Below, piece by piece: positions 35,026 through 48,808 of a DNA stretch of 64,000 nucleotides. The position numbers and the translations under genes are program-made. Source of the stretch: Collybiopsis luxurians FD-317 M1. Its lineage: Eukaryota; Basidiomycota; Agaricomycetes; Agaricales; Omphalotaceae. The stretch covers positions 574,831 through 638,830 of the forward strand of contig KN834754.1 in assembly GCA_000827265.1 (NCBI GenBank), read 5' to 3'. The number at the start of each line of letters is the position of its first letter. The first letter of the stretch is position 1. The notes under the pieces were generated by a model. It worked only from the letters and a program-made list of their open reading frames with translations, made no database searches and was not told where the DNA came from.

Positions 35026-37512
35026 ATGGACGACCAACTGGTACTGAATGTTGCTGATGAGGACTTCGTAGGGAAGGTAGTTAGGCCACAAAAAGGGGGG
35101 AAATGGACGGAAAGGCACGTTGTCAAGCTCGTTCATCTTGTATTCAATGCTTAAAATTTGTTTTTAGATTGAAAGCGAAGCGTGGGGCGAAGCGGAAATC
35201 TCAAAAATCCATCCCATCCGAGGAACCCCGTCAAAAAAAGCCCCGCCTAGATCCCCAAAGCTTCACGGATGAACATCCTCAGACTCAGTCTCGTGTCTCA
35301 ACCCAGATTATATCTTCTCTTTTCTCTTTCAATCCTAAAATCGACATTCCAGCTCACCCTGCTGCTCCCAAGGCTCCCTTGGCACCTTCCAATGCCCCCT
35401 TAACCGATTCGTCTAGTTTCTCAGGATTGGGACTCAATTCTCTTCTCTCTACTCATCTCTCCTCCAAAATGGGAATACAAAAACCAACGTCTATCCAACG
35501 AGCTGCATTGTCTCTTACTCTATCCAACTCTCCAGAAATCGTGGCCCGAGACATATTCATTCAGTCCCAAACTGGCTCAGGAAAGACCTTGTCATTTCTA
35601 CTCCCTATTGTCCAGGATCTATTGCCGTTAGGTTCACTATCATTCATTGACCGATCCATAGGAACGCTAGCAATAATCATCGCACCTACACGGGAGCTTG
35701 CCAAACAAATTTCCGACGTTTTAGAGCACCTACTCCAGCTTCGCCTGCGAGCAGCGGATGAATCCGCAGATGATGGCAATACATCCCGATTAACGCGTTG
35801 GCTAGTTTCTGGTCTTTTGATAGGTGGTGGTACTCGAACGCACGAGAAAGCTCGGCTCCGAAAGGGTCTTCCAGTCTTGGTAGCGACTCCAGGCCGTCTA
35901 CTAGATCATCTTCAAAATACCTCGTCATTCAATGTATCCAAATGTCGGTGGCTGGTCTTTGACGAGGCTGACCGACTCATGGATCTCGGTTTCGAGGAGA
36001 CTATCGCTGGCATCTTGAAATGCTTAGATGGACACAGAAAACTTGCCATGCAGGCAGTAAAAGAAGGTGTTGGGCGAGAGATAGGTGGTTGGGACTGGGA
36101 GCGAAGAAGAAGGACCATCCTGTGTTCTGCAACTATCCGCGAAGATGTCCAGAAACTCGCCAATACGACCCTTACCCACCCACTGATGATTAAAGCCACC
36201 GAGTCCGATTTACCTTCTGTACCACCCGCAGCTCAGTCCACCAATGTCAAATCCGAAAACTTTAGCCCACCATCGCAGCTTTCACAAAAGTACGTGATCA
36301 CGCCATTGAAATTGCGACTCGTCATTCTAGTAGCACTACTGCGTGATATCATTTCTCAGTGTCGAAGCCAACCAGGATCTAAAGCTATCGTGTTCCTCAG
36401 TTGCACGGATGCCGTCGATTTTTTGTGGACTCTGCTGGGCAGCTCCTCCATGGACGGCGATGATACTGAGGAAGTAACAGACTTGGATAGAGATAATTCC
36501 GATGACCACGAAGGTGAAGGCATTGTGAAACAAGAGATGAAGCCTGATTCCATTTGGGTGAAATCATCTCTACTCCCTAATACGTCTATATTCCGCCTTC
36601 ATGGATCCTTATCGACTCAAACTCGACTTGCGACGATTCGAGGCTTTTCCGGTTCTTCCAAAAATGCGCTGCCTTTCTCTGTGTTAATATGTACATCAGT
36701 GGCTTCTCGGGGATTGGACCTTCCGCTCGTCCGAAGTGTCATACAGTATGATCTTCCGACAGAAGGTGGTGCTACAGAGTACGTACATCGGGTTGGTCGT
36801 ACTGCTCGTGCTGGTAAGGGTGGTGAAGCCTGGACCTTGGTCGGACCGAGTGAAGTAGCATGGGTGCAGTGGGTAGAGGAAAAGATGCAACAAGAGAGCA
36901 ACGAGAGCAAAAAGCAAAAATCCTCGTTAATTGGCATTGCACCAGAAGCTGTTCTGAAATCTGGTTTTGGAGGAGAAGGCAATGAGTACGAAGAGCGTGC
37001 TACTCAGGTTCAACTATCTTTCGAAAGATGGGTACTCCGGCACAAGGAGGTCGGTTCATTTTCCTTCCTTCCTGACCAGCAACGAGCTCAAAAAGTATCT
37101 TCATTTGTAGAATGCTACACTAGCCCGTAAGGCGTTCATGTCCCATATGAGGGCTTATGCAACGCATCCATCCGACGAAAAACACATCTTCCATATACGC
37201 CACTTACACCTTGGACACCTCGCTAAAGCATTCGCTCTCCGGGAAACACCAAAAGCTGCTACAAGTGCATCAGGGAAAATCCAGATGCCGAAGCGGAACG
37301 GCAGTAGCCGTCAAATGAAGGATCGAGTGGCCAATATCAAGGACGAGAAGTGGGAAATAAATCATGGAGGGGATGCTGAGCGGCGAATGAAAGAGATTGT
37401 TCGCACTCAAGGTAGACGATCAAAGAAGGGGGGAGTTATGATGAGCAGCGGCACGTCAGAATTCCAGATTGCGGGAGGAAATGATCTGGAAAAAATGGTT
37501 GAGGGTACCTAA
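35026..37512 (+). CDS. DBP7: DEAD-box RNA helicase Dbp7 (60S ribosome biogenesis)
   Basis: Nucleolar ATP-dependent RNA helicase needed for large-subunit maturation (DDX31 family). Exons 35026-35114, 35168-37049 and 37111-37512 total 2373 nt, giving 790 residues. Motifs in order: Q-type region [16 protein letters not shown] (Walker A), [27 protein letters not shown], and [13 protein letters not shown]. Conserved C-terminal text ([31 protein letters not shown]) fits Dbp7. The N-terminus [14 protein letters not shown] and [14 protein letters not shown] is recovered only by using a 53-nt intron with a GC donor (35115-35167). A later ATG at 35103 opens an uninterrupted frame but loses the conserved KGGKWT(E/D)RLKAKR. 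Confidence 0.92.
35115..35167 (+). other. GC-AG intron in DBP7
   Basis: The donor reads AAAG/GCACGT and the acceptor TTTTTAG. The phase-2 junction joins WTE to RLKAKRG. No GT donor in this stretch gives the right frame. Confidence 0.65.
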
Positions 37513-37771
37513 GGTCCCGTGTGGATCTAATCTTCTGTCCTTCTTCCACACTGCATGAATGATATGGTCGCGTTCCGGAAGGTAGTGGTCAAAATATCCA
37601 CCACTGGTTGATTTGGACCGCCCGGGCGGATTTCCTTCAGTAAGCACGGATGTTAGAGAGAAAAACTATGTAGTACTGCAGTTAAGTACTTTCGATTTCC
37701 GGGCGCTTAGCTGTTTAGTAAGCGCCTCTAGGAATTCGTGCCGAAATGCCGATGACTCGCTCCTCCCTTTG

Positions 37772-39632
<1,861 letters not shown>

Positions 39633-40003
39633 AATAAACCATATTCTGTAGCATCATATGTACCTGTAGCCATATATCTGCTCCCAGTCATTGAATGCAA
39701 AACCTACTTAAAGCTGGTTGTTGCCTTGCCCAGAGCTGGGCGGCCATAATTAACATTGGGGCCGTTGGAAAAGCTGGAAACGCGGCCTTCCGTATAATAC
39801 AAACGTTCTACATTGAAAAAAGAAACTCAATAAAAGCTATCAGGCGTCCGTCAGAAGGCTGCGGAATCCCTTCAATCGCGACTGGCTGTAACAAGGAAAG
39901 TTTGTGAGACACATGAACATTGGAATCCGGACCGTCTAAGAAAATCAGGACCCCATAAATCGTTGGTTCAACAATCAGAAAAAAAAAAGATTGAACGTAC
40001 CGG
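39633..40003. other. Spacer between convergent genes
   Basis: About 370 bp after ESA1 and before the stop of the minus-strand membrane protein. No convincing coding frame or structured element seen. Confidence 0.45.
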
Positions 40004-40689
40004 TTACTGCGGGATTGGTGAACGAGCGACGGCTGGTCTGTTGTTCCGTCTTCTGACATGGACACTTCCCTCATCAAGGTTAAAATCATGCAGAGAAAGA
40101 GGCTCTGGTTCCGGAAGCACACGTCGAGAGATGGTGGGCGATGGTGGACGGGAGGTAGCAGGAGAAAAGACGCCGACTCCAGAGAGCTCGAGAGTGTCAC
40201 CCTCGGAGGTGAAGTACTCAGTTAAATGGATGTCGGATGGCGGCGTGCGCGCTAGGACAGGGGTTTGCGATTGGCTGCTGTCGTTGTCAAGAGTGAAGAA
40301 CGGATGATGGACTTTCTCCTCTCCAAACTTTGGGTCAGAACTGTCGAGAGATGCTTCCCGAATGTGTATAGTAGGAAGTTCTCGGATGGCATGCACCGTC
40401 TGTTTATCACTCGTAGATGCTTTGACCACGTCGACAACCCCTAGCGTTCTCGCAATCGTGTACGAGGCAATGTCCTAAATATAGTGAAAAGTTTGAATGG
40501 ACGCTCTTGGAAAAAAATCAAATCTGTACTCAAAATTAGGACCAAAATAAGGATCGGCAGAGAAAGAGCGAAAGCTAACACTCGAAACGAGGTGGCAAGT
40601 CTTTGAACAAAAGAATTTGGCTTATAGTACCATAGGTATTCAGTGTAGCAGGCCCACACTGAGGATAACAGTGAAACTGAAACGTCCAT
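40004..40689 (-). CDS. Conserved fungal membrane protein of unknown function
   Basis: Not assigned to a named family. MDVSVSLLSSVWACYTEYLW, YYKPNSFVQRLATSF and RVLAFALSLPILILVLI form one strong hydrophobic segment. After an intron near 40475-40540 comes DIASYTIARTLGVVDVVKAS and then a Ser/Thr/Pro-rich, probably cytosolic tail (HHPFFTLDNDSSQSQT, TSRPPSPTISRRVLPEPEP) ending ARSPIPQ. The total is about 210 residues. The short N-terminal region plus one transmembrane helix and a phospho-site-like tail is all that can be said; I believe similar proteins occur in other Agaricomycetes. Confidence 0.6.
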
Positions 40690-40935
40690 AGTAAGGAATC
40701 GAGCATGTTAAGCGCCCATATCGTGGATTACCAGGCGATTTTCACTCATTCAGTGGCAGTCATGAATTTGATACACAACAAGTAGTAGTAATAGTATTTC
40801 CATGTCCAATGATACACAATACAATCCAGTAAAAGCGAGATCGAGAGTTGAAAGCATCCGACGAACATAACGGTGGAACAATAAGAATGGAACGACGAGG
40901 AGCACAACCTAATGACACAGATAGGAAGATAAAAA

Positions 40936-43900
40936 CTAGGGATACATGGTGCTAGAAGGGAAAACGACGCCGTCAGCGCGGACAAGAATTATGGGACGAC
41001 GTTTAGCCATTTGTTGTTCAGGAGGAAGACATCCGAGGACCTCTGTACACCGCACTTCCACATACGGTGAAGGCTCGGAGCCAAAGAACACGCTGACTGG
41101 ATCCGTTTTGGAGAAATTCTCTCCGTAAACGGTTAGCATTTTTGACGCGTGAGGATTGGGTTTTGATAACATCGCTCGGGAGGAAGCACAATTGGTTTTC
41201 GGTGCTTCAGCTGCTCGGTCAGGAGGGCTATTTTAAGGAACACAACGTTAGTTTCGTATCCAAATCCAGAAGTGGAAGCAATGTACGCACAGGTACTTGA
41301 CCACACCTGGGAAGGGTGTGACCGGTTTGGAAGGAATGGGGAATGACCCTGTTTGAGGAGCATGCTGGTTATCAAACAGAAGCGGAGGGACATAGAAGTT
41401 GTAACGAATTTGATCTTGTTTAAAAAAAAAGAAGTCAGTCAACTACAGCTGAAAATTTTCAATGGGCGGTACATACCCGTTCCAACTATAGTCCACACAC
41501 TGGTCTCGCCAATATCAACTTGCCACAATGCTCCCGAAGAAGCACCAGAGTCACTAGTCGAACCACGACGGCCAGAAGTCACAGATCCTGCCGAACTCGG
41601 GCGTCTCCGACCTTTGGCTGGAGGCTTGGATGGACCTCCCGCACTAGAAGTTCCCCGTTTCTTTTTGACGCGACCCCCGTCATTGGACATAAAGTCGGGA
41701 GATGTTGGGGAGTCTGGCGCACTATCCATGCTATGACCAAAGTATTCGCTCCCGTTGGACGATACCGGAGTGGATGAAATGGGTGATGCAGGGAGGATGG
41801 GTGAAGTACCTCCATTGCTTCCTCCATTGTTCCATTGTCGACCATCAATAGGGCGATAAGTGTTCACTTTTTCACCCATGCAGGACAAAAAGGCACCAGT
41901 AATACCTGGAGTCCCTGGCTCGGGCATGCCTTTTCCGCCATCGTACACTTCGAAGGCGATTTTGTGCAGTTGCGATACGGGGTCACCGCATACTTCACCC
42001 GGAGCGCAGTAATGGTCGGCGACACCTTTGGCTCCTTCTTGAAGACCTCCTCCGACAACCGTAGTCTGGTGGTCTACTTTGCGAATGATGAGTACGGGGC
42101 TGACAACGCCGGAAGTCAGACATTGTAGCACAACAGTCTGATTGTAATAGATGGGTATCTGGGAGCCATTGTTGGTGAATGGAATCGCATTTGGCGGTGG
42201 AGACGGATAATCAGGCTGCAAAGCTGGAGGAGGAGGGACATCTATGCCGCCGGTAGGCTTATTGACATCGACAATGTACATGACGAAAGGATCTGCACAG
42301 GTATGAGCGTCAGAAGGCAACAAAAAAAAGAATAGACTAACCCCAGCTCGCAGTCCGAGCAATAAACGATGGGGTATTGGAGCGAGTCCGAGGATCAAGA
42401 CCCATGAGTGGTGCACCATCTGAGCCTTTGAATGAGGATCCAGAGCCAGAAACGCAAAGGTATTTGGTCGAAACTGTCTGCGATCTCAAGCGGTGAAATA
42501 GTGATATTGTTGAGCCGTGATTAATGCAAACTTGAAAAGAAATAATAATCAGCGCGTGAATGAAAACTTGACGTGAATAGAAGAACTGACGTTCAAGATT
42601 TTTCGCACTCTGGCGTTTTTTGCTTGGCTTACTGATCACCTTGATCGGCCGACTAGGAAAGACACCAATAACGCGTTCTGGTTCGTCATCGGACGAGGGA
42701 GCCGTAATTTTGACAAGAGCTTCAACCTTCTTCTTCTTCTCGTCCACATCTGATATGAAAAGCTGTTTTCCAACGCATCGGCCAATATAGGTGGTCCCCG
42801 CAGGAGGGTCGCTGACATCAAACGATTTGCCCGACGACCCTGTCCATTCAATTGAGCCTTCTTGAGGAGCGGGTTCGCCGGAGATAGATATGACCACCCG
42901 GGGAGGACAAAGCTTGGGCTCTTCACCTCGACGATGGACATCACTCCACCACGAATTGCCAATCATTATCGCCGTCGGAGGAGGACACAAAAATCTGATT
43001 CTTAGTCAGCTTGTTTCCTTTGATAAAAAATTGGAATTTTTCTACCGTTTTTCAGTGCCGTACGACTTTTGAGCCACCTTACTGGACATGACGATAACGG
43101 TCCGTTCACCAAAGGCCAGGCGGTTGGGAGTTCGCACGTATTGTTCGAGATAGGGCCTAGAATAGATTGAGACGACGTGATGCTTGTAAACTAGTGCAAA
43201 CTACGAACCTGATGAACGTCTGAAGGTCACTAGATGTGCCAATCATGGAAGGACCGCGAAGACCAACACGAGCGAGCTGTTCGTCTACGCCAGACATACG
43301 AAAATCGCTGTGTGGGTTGCCTATATACGGCATATCGTCGAATCCATTTATACCGTTATCTTGTCGGTAACCATGCGTTGCATGGGGATTTACTCCGCGT
43401 AAAATATCAGGACTGTGAGCAGTTGGGGAAATGGGGGAAATCCCCTGACTTGCCCCGGATTGAAAACGACCAAGACGATCGCTGAAATGCTGAAGAGCAC
43501 TGGAAGGGAAGGGAAGAGTAGGATTGACATTGTTCATAGCAAAGTCTTCTGATAGATCAGAAGCGTAAGTTCCAGTACTAACGTTGGACAGACGACGATC
43601 GGAAGTAAAATCTGGAAAGTTTTGAGACGAAAAGTCTTTTCCAAAGGGAGGCCCGTGGAGAGGGCCTACGGGGTCGCTCGGAGTCAGCGGCGACACTTTA
43701 CCACTGCCATAGGATGAAGGTAAACTGTGTATCATATCATAGTTTGAGCCAAAAGACGGAACCGAGTCGTTGAAAGACTGTTGGGAGTAGAGGCCGTCGC
43801 CATTGATGTTATAGTTTGGACCCAGAGAAGATGAAGACGCGTTACCACGGTAGCGCGTAGCGAACGAGTTTGGGGCGGAATGGGAATGTGAAAAAAGATC

Positions 43901-44239
43901 GTAACTAGAATGGTCCTGGGAGATGGATGAGAAGAGAAAGTAAAGAGAGAAAAAAAAAGAAAAAAGACATACGGGGTCTGAATTATGAAGAGAATTGAAG
44001 GGATGGTCAATATCCTGGCCGTAGACAGAGTGTTGCTGAGGACCTGATGAAGGATTAAAGTCCATTGAAAGTTTTCTAGCTGAAGTCGGATTGAGGATTT
44101 CAGCGAGGTCCCAGCGAGAGATGTCAGAAGGAGGGGGAATAGGTTTGGGCGCAACAGAAGAGGTGGAAGCGGGGTTGTCATATAATTCTGATCGGCGTTC
44201 GCCGATTAGTGCCGAAGGCCAATTGGCGGCTTGGGCCAT
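40936..44239 (-). CDS. CSL family transcription factor (CBF1/Su(H)/LAG-1 type)
   Basis: Fungal CSL DNA-binding protein, a homologue of the metazoan Notch effector. A long disordered Ser/Pro-rich N-terminus starts MAQAANWPSALIGERRSEL. The DNA-binding core is clear: PYLEQYVRTPNRLAFGERTV, KVAQKSYGTEKRFLCPPP, NSWWSDVHRRGEEPKLCPPR, then the beta-trefoil (GRCVGKQLFISDVDEKKKK, TKYLCVSGSGSSFKGS, DPFVMYIVDVN, QTVVLQCLTSGVVSPVLIIR). The C-terminal IPT/Ig-like domain (KMLTVYGENFSKTDPVSVFF) ends in FPSSTMYP. An Arg/Ser/Gly-rich insertion of about 100 residues splits the trefoil. Fungi lack Notch, so this acts as a Notch-independent regulator. Confidence 0.87.
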
Positions 44240-44374
44240 CACTAACAAACTTGGCTGTGTTTCTTTGCTTCTTTTTCCGAGGGCAGGGATTCAGAGTCTC
44301 TGTTCTGCCCTGCTTGTTTTTATATCCTTTCTTTTTGCGTGGCTTTTCCTTCTTTTTCTCGCGTCTATTCCTCC

Positions 44375-44800
44375 TCAGCCTATCGGTTCTCTCCAGTATT
44401 CATCCCCATACCAATCCCAGATCAGGCCTCTTCCCCCGATTGGCTCTTTTCCACCTTTCCTAGCCTTATGACATTCTCCGGCGGATTTAGATTCCATCTG
44501 ATGCCAATTTTCGGTATCTTCCGTATGTTCGACTAATCCCAGTCCGTGGCTATCTTTGGTAGAAGCTTCCACTTTGTTCATCATTTGACTCTTTTGCCGG
44601 TTGGCTAGTCGACGTACCTTGAAATGTACCAACTATAGTCTCGGCAATCCAGTTTTCTACCGTCCAGTATCCTTGCGGATGCAATTCTTGCCCATCTCAC
44701 GCACTGATGGCTTTGCTCTTGCCCTGCAAAATCCATTTCTCAAACTATCAGAATTACCCTTTTCGTCTGTCCAGATCGCAAAAGATTCGTGTGCCTGCCA
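44375..44800 (-). CDS. Unrecognised multi-exon gene, 5' end unresolved
   Basis: Three exons join in phase on the minus strand. One ends at 44758 and reads AHESFAIWTDEK; 44695-44618 reads DGQELHPQGYWTVENWIAET then IVGTFQ; 44571-44375 reads VEASTKDSHGLGLVEHTEDT and ends GDEYWREPIG at a stop. The introns are 62 and 46 nt with GT-AG borders and skip in-frame stops. The amino-acid composition (many Trp, Glu, Asp) looks like a real protein. I do not recognise the family and could not find the start; it may lie between 44760 and 45000. The gene would be in tandem with CSL, 135 bp upstream of its start. Confidence 0.45.
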
Positions 44801-45579
44801 TCAGGCAATCCTTGGGTTGAAATTGCTTCACAGGGCGATATTCTCTGCATCTGATTCATTGACTTTCTAGCGCTTATGGCCGACTAGGATTGGTGAAAAT
44901 TATATTCCACATGCCTCCCACATGGCTCTTTGGCAGAGAAGGACAGAATAAACTAGGAACACGGTTTTAAACGGTGTTATGACGATGACGTTGGGTAGCG
45001 TTCAAATGAGCAAACCTCTTCTGAGATTTATCCTCGTATACACAGACAGTGAGAACGTCTGTCTGGGATGTGGAGCTCGATATCAGCGGATGTCAGTTTT
45101 CTTTTCATTTCTTCTCTTGCATCCCGCTCCATCTATTGAAAAGATAATGGTTGCGTATTGTGCGAGTCAAAAAAAATCATACTAGGAAATCTTGCCGATA
45201 AGGGTATTACTGAATGTATGCGCTTCTATGCGCTCGGACTCTGTAGCGCAGAAGCGAGGATCACTAAAAGACGGAAGAATCTGATTGTGGTTCATAACGG
45301 CAGCCAAGTCGCTCAAGAGGGGGGCCTACTAATCAGCCTCAATACAGTAGAGGAGGTGAATATGTTGCCGCAGTACTTTCGCTTTGAACCTAATGTTGTT
45401 TCTTGCAAATTTCGTAGGTGTATGTATCACATGTAGAGATACGCGAGCGTAAAATATTTTTTCCTGCCTTCTGTTGCAAAACAGTCCGCGGGCTTGAAGT
45501 AATATGTGAGCTAGACTATGCTTGTCATACTCCTGATATAGCCTGCTTTCTGCGATGGTCGAGCAGATGAAATCATAAA
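44801..45579. other. Unexplained region
   Basis: About 780 bp without a recognised gene. It may include the missing 5' exons of the preceding minus-strand gene. A 7-bp-armed inverted repeat (CAGACAG/CTGTCTG) lies near 45038-45062; it is too short to interpret. Confidence 0.35.
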
Positions 45580-45875
45580 TCACTTCTGCCGCAGGAGAAG
45601 GATGAGCCGGACTGTTGGGACATCACCCAACTTGGAGGCGAGTTGCTGCTGCTGCAAGGTAAGTATCTGGTCCTGCATTTCATGACCGTCGAACAATGGT
45701 ACGACGCCGGCTCGGAAGGGTACTGAGACTGATCCGCTTCCCGAGATGCGCGTGGCGCATTAGCCGTGGGAACTGAGCAAGTCGGACCACCTATACCTCT
45801 TCTGTCGCCGCCAACGATCTCGACATCAACAGGTACTTCAAGCCAGTCCGACCATTGTAAACATTTTGTTTGCAT
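45580..45875 (-). CDS. Putative 73-residue protein, two exons
   Basis: Exon 1 (45797-45875) reads MQTKCLQWSDWLEVPVDVEI then VGGDRR. Exon 2 (45580-45722) reads VPFRAGVVPLFDGHEMQDQI then LTLQQQQLASKLGDVPTVRL and a hydrophobic, basic end. The 74-nt GT-AG intron leaves a total of 222 nt, in phase. The start is 20 bp from the start codon of the plus-strand gene at 45896, so the two leaders must overlap. No family recognised. Confidence 0.4.
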
Positions 45876-45895
45876 AGATCGCCTCTAAATGAAGT

Positions 45896-47508
45896 ATGTC
45901 TAGTTCCTCATATCCTCTAGAGAGGCCTAGGCGGCAGCCACCCCCTCTCCAATTTCAACATTCTCCAAGGTCTGGTCTCAACTCCCAAACGTCTTCACTC
46001 CTTTACGACGTTCCTTCGTCTCCCACTACTCCAAATAGCCCTCCCACCTCTCCCAGATCCAGGTCACACCGCAGCCCCAGACATACTTCTCCTCCAGCTG
46101 GTAGAAAGCGTTCAGCAACTCCTGTAGGGTTTGCCGCCAATGATCTGGAAAAATTTTCAGATTACTGTCGCTCTTGGTCTGTGTTAGTTTCCAGTCTTGA
46201 TATTCATAGTTTATCGTAAAACTTCAGGTATTTCAAACAAGACGAAGAAGCTGGCCGACTCATGATGGAGACAATGTCGAATGTACCTAATTCCCAGCGT
46301 GCACCCTACTCTCGCATTCAGGCGTCGATACGATCGGCCTATCATCGTTCTGTGAATGCACGAAGGACTGCAGAGTTCAGAGCTCACCTCAGCGCCACAC
46401 ATTCTGGAGCCTCGCTCCCTCCCCATGTCCGATCTAATCCTCATGGTTCGGACGCGCAAAAAGGTACCATTTCGGAAGCGTCCCGTTTCATTAACACGAA
46501 TTCACCTTCTTTTCATTCATTAGAAAGGTATGAGCGTTTCGAACGTTTTGTGCGGAGCTGGTGTACCATGGGAATGCCCGGTCCTCAACCTTTTTTCCAA
46601 GCATGTGAGTATCGTCTTCCTCTGTTCTATCTAGACTCAAACCGGAGCAGTATGGGCTGTCATGCGCTTGCAAACGATTCCAGATAACATGGGCGGTGCA
46701 GGGAGGCACCGGATTGAATGGGAGTTTGACGATGCTGTTTTGAAAGAGGCAGCGTAAGTTACACGCTCGTCAAATAGATCCAAGAACCCGATGTTAACTT
46801 TAATTCACCGGAAAAACAGGGGAAAGGATTTCATGCTAGAAGCCATTGACATTCTCAAAGGGGTCGGTCTTTCTCATACGGTATTCCACTCCAACTACTA
46901 ATCCTTGTGGTCCTCAGGTCCTTGCATTTGAAGAAGTATCGATTTCTAGGACGTCATCGGCTCCCAGTGGCGAAGTAGTTGTCCACTCGCGTTCCCAGTC
47001 TTCGCCGTTGTTTACCTCTGACTCGAAGGCCCACGATACCGCAAACCCCAAGCGTGCGAGGGCTCCAAGCGATCCATTCCTAGATACGCCTATGTCTCGC
47101 TCTATCGGATCATCAACATCAAACACAGTTTCTGTGCTGGTTTCAGATAATTCTGAGGAACTTTCGACTCCTTCATCCGGTATTGAAGAAGCTATCTCGC
47201 GAATAGAGCCGTCCGGTGATGATAACGAGGAAGAATTGCGAACATGGACCTCTCCCGATCTCACCAACCCCGAATATCTCAAGCTTGTCAAAGTCTTTCC
47301 TTCCCACATCAGTAGGGCACTGCCCTATTTTTCGACTTCGCCGCCAAAGAATCCAAATCCATCAGACCTTGAAGCCGGTCTTGAAGACCCTCCCCAGGTT
47401 CGTTGTGGAACAGGGACTCTGCGGGTCAGTTCCTTGCAACGAAGCGACGGCTGGGAAGGTGGGTGGTGGACTAGGTTTGTTTTATGGTGGCGACGTTTAT
47501 TTCATTGA
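45896..47508 (+). CDS. Conserved hypothetical protein
   Basis: Not recognised. It starts MSSSSYPLERPRRQPPPLQF with a Ser/Pro-rich N-terminus of about 80 residues. A conserved-looking helical region follows: FSDYCRSWYFKQDEEAGRLM, ETMSNVPNSQRAPYSRIQAS, RRTAEFRAHLSATHSG, then ERYERFERFVRSWCTMGMPG and a segment with RLQTIPDNMGGAGRHRIEWE and FMLEAIDILKGV. The remainder is acidic and Ser-rich, then a Trp/Arg-rich end (GWEGGWWTRFVLWWRRLF). Introns are required near 46177-46224, 46466-46525, 46604-46650, 46754-46819 and 46863-46918. The compact central region suggests a globular domain of unknown role. Confidence 0.6.
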
Positions 47509-48808
47509 ATGTATCGGGTACCCTTTGCCTTTTAGACATGCTATCGATACATTGTATTTCGTTCTATGAATCTAAAGTAGTTGATCTATATGTTATTGTA
47601 TATGCACCAACTGAACTTGTTTCTCGCATTTTTGTTCATGGACTCGTACTCTGCTACATCCAGACACTTTCTCTCTCGTTATTTTTGGAGATGTGTATTC
47701 GACTATTCTTGTCGACGAATTTTCCAATCACGGACGCTGTAGCGATTTGGATATTCGGGGATTTACCCCGTTGTGGTCTCACTGGCTTTGAATGTTTGTG
47801 TACTTCTTTTTTTCCAGCCAGTGCGGTCGATCGGACCCCATTATTCATGTAGATCCTCTAAATCCAGGGGCCTATATTCCTCGAGAGATTTCGATCGACG
47901 GAGACCCGTCCGATTCCGTGGTAAGTACCTCAAGCAGCCAAAACAACGTCTGCCCTATCGCACGTGTCGCTACTTACCACTGGGAACTCAAAGACAAATC
48001 CGTGGACTTGGCATGGTACCGAATAGTGGTTGCTTTGCGACCTTGAGATATGATTGGCAGGCCCTATCGCTGGGTTCATGGATGCAAGGATCGTTTATCT
48101 GGAGCCACTCTTCATAATAGCATTGAATGACGAGATAATCTTTCTCCTTGCTTTGATGTTCTCGACGAACGCTCACGAGCCATTTGTGCGCCAATGCAAT
48201 GTTCGTTCACCTGCATATCTGGGCCTATAGTCAAAAAATTCGCCTCGAGGATAGGCTGCACAAACGAAACCAGTAAGCGAGGAATATTTTATGTTAGGGC
48301 AGCCAGGCAGCAAGTGTCTTGCCATGAAAGATGGACAATGTCGCAATCATCATATCCCTGGGAGGAAAGTAGGAACAAATCCCCCGCGGACCTGAAGAAA
48401 TTTTATTGGGCCCCAAATCGCTTTGGTGCAGAATGAACAACGTACCAGAAACAAGCCTAACTCAATTTTGAACGAAGATCTTCGCTCTCAAGTTGTCGAG
48501 CCAATGAAAGTCAAGACAATTGAAATACATCGCAGAGCCGATAGGAATCGTAGTCAGGAAAAGAAAAAAAGAAAACAAGCAGTACAGGTGCCTAGTGTAC
48601 AGATCAGAAAAAATAAATCCTCAAGAGATCCAACGTCAATTTCCACTATTATAACTTCTTGCGTAGCCTGTTAAAGAGATGAAAAAGGAAAGAGACGCGT
48701 ATGAGAATACTGAATTGAAATGCTATTGTGGTCATACTCGTCATTCTCTGCTTTCAATCTGAAGACAGGATGATTAAAGCCCACAAATTCTGCGACGTGA
48801 AAGATCAC
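47509..48808. other. Region without a recognised gene; one exon-like stretch
   Basis: About 1.3 kb. The segment 47818-47920 (+) looks like an internal exon: pyrimidine-rich acceptor, 103 nt open reading CGRSDPIIHVDPLNPGAYIP then REISIDGDPSDSV, and a GTAAGT donor. I could not connect it to a start or a stop with confidence. The rest shows only short open frames. Confidence 0.35.

Noticed and set aside
35103..35167. ATG at 35103 as the DBP7 start
   Set aside because: It gives a longer unbroken frame but loses the conserved N-terminal residues recovered through the GC-AG intron.
44601..44870. 89-codon open frame on the plus strand
   Set aside because: The minus strand offers a phase-consistent multi-exon model across the same bases; only one is likely real, and the plus frame has no flanking signals.
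45038..45062. Inverted repeat CAGACAG...CTGTCTG as a terminator or mobile-element end
   Set aside because: Arms of only 7 bp are expected by chance in 64 kb and nothing else marks an element.
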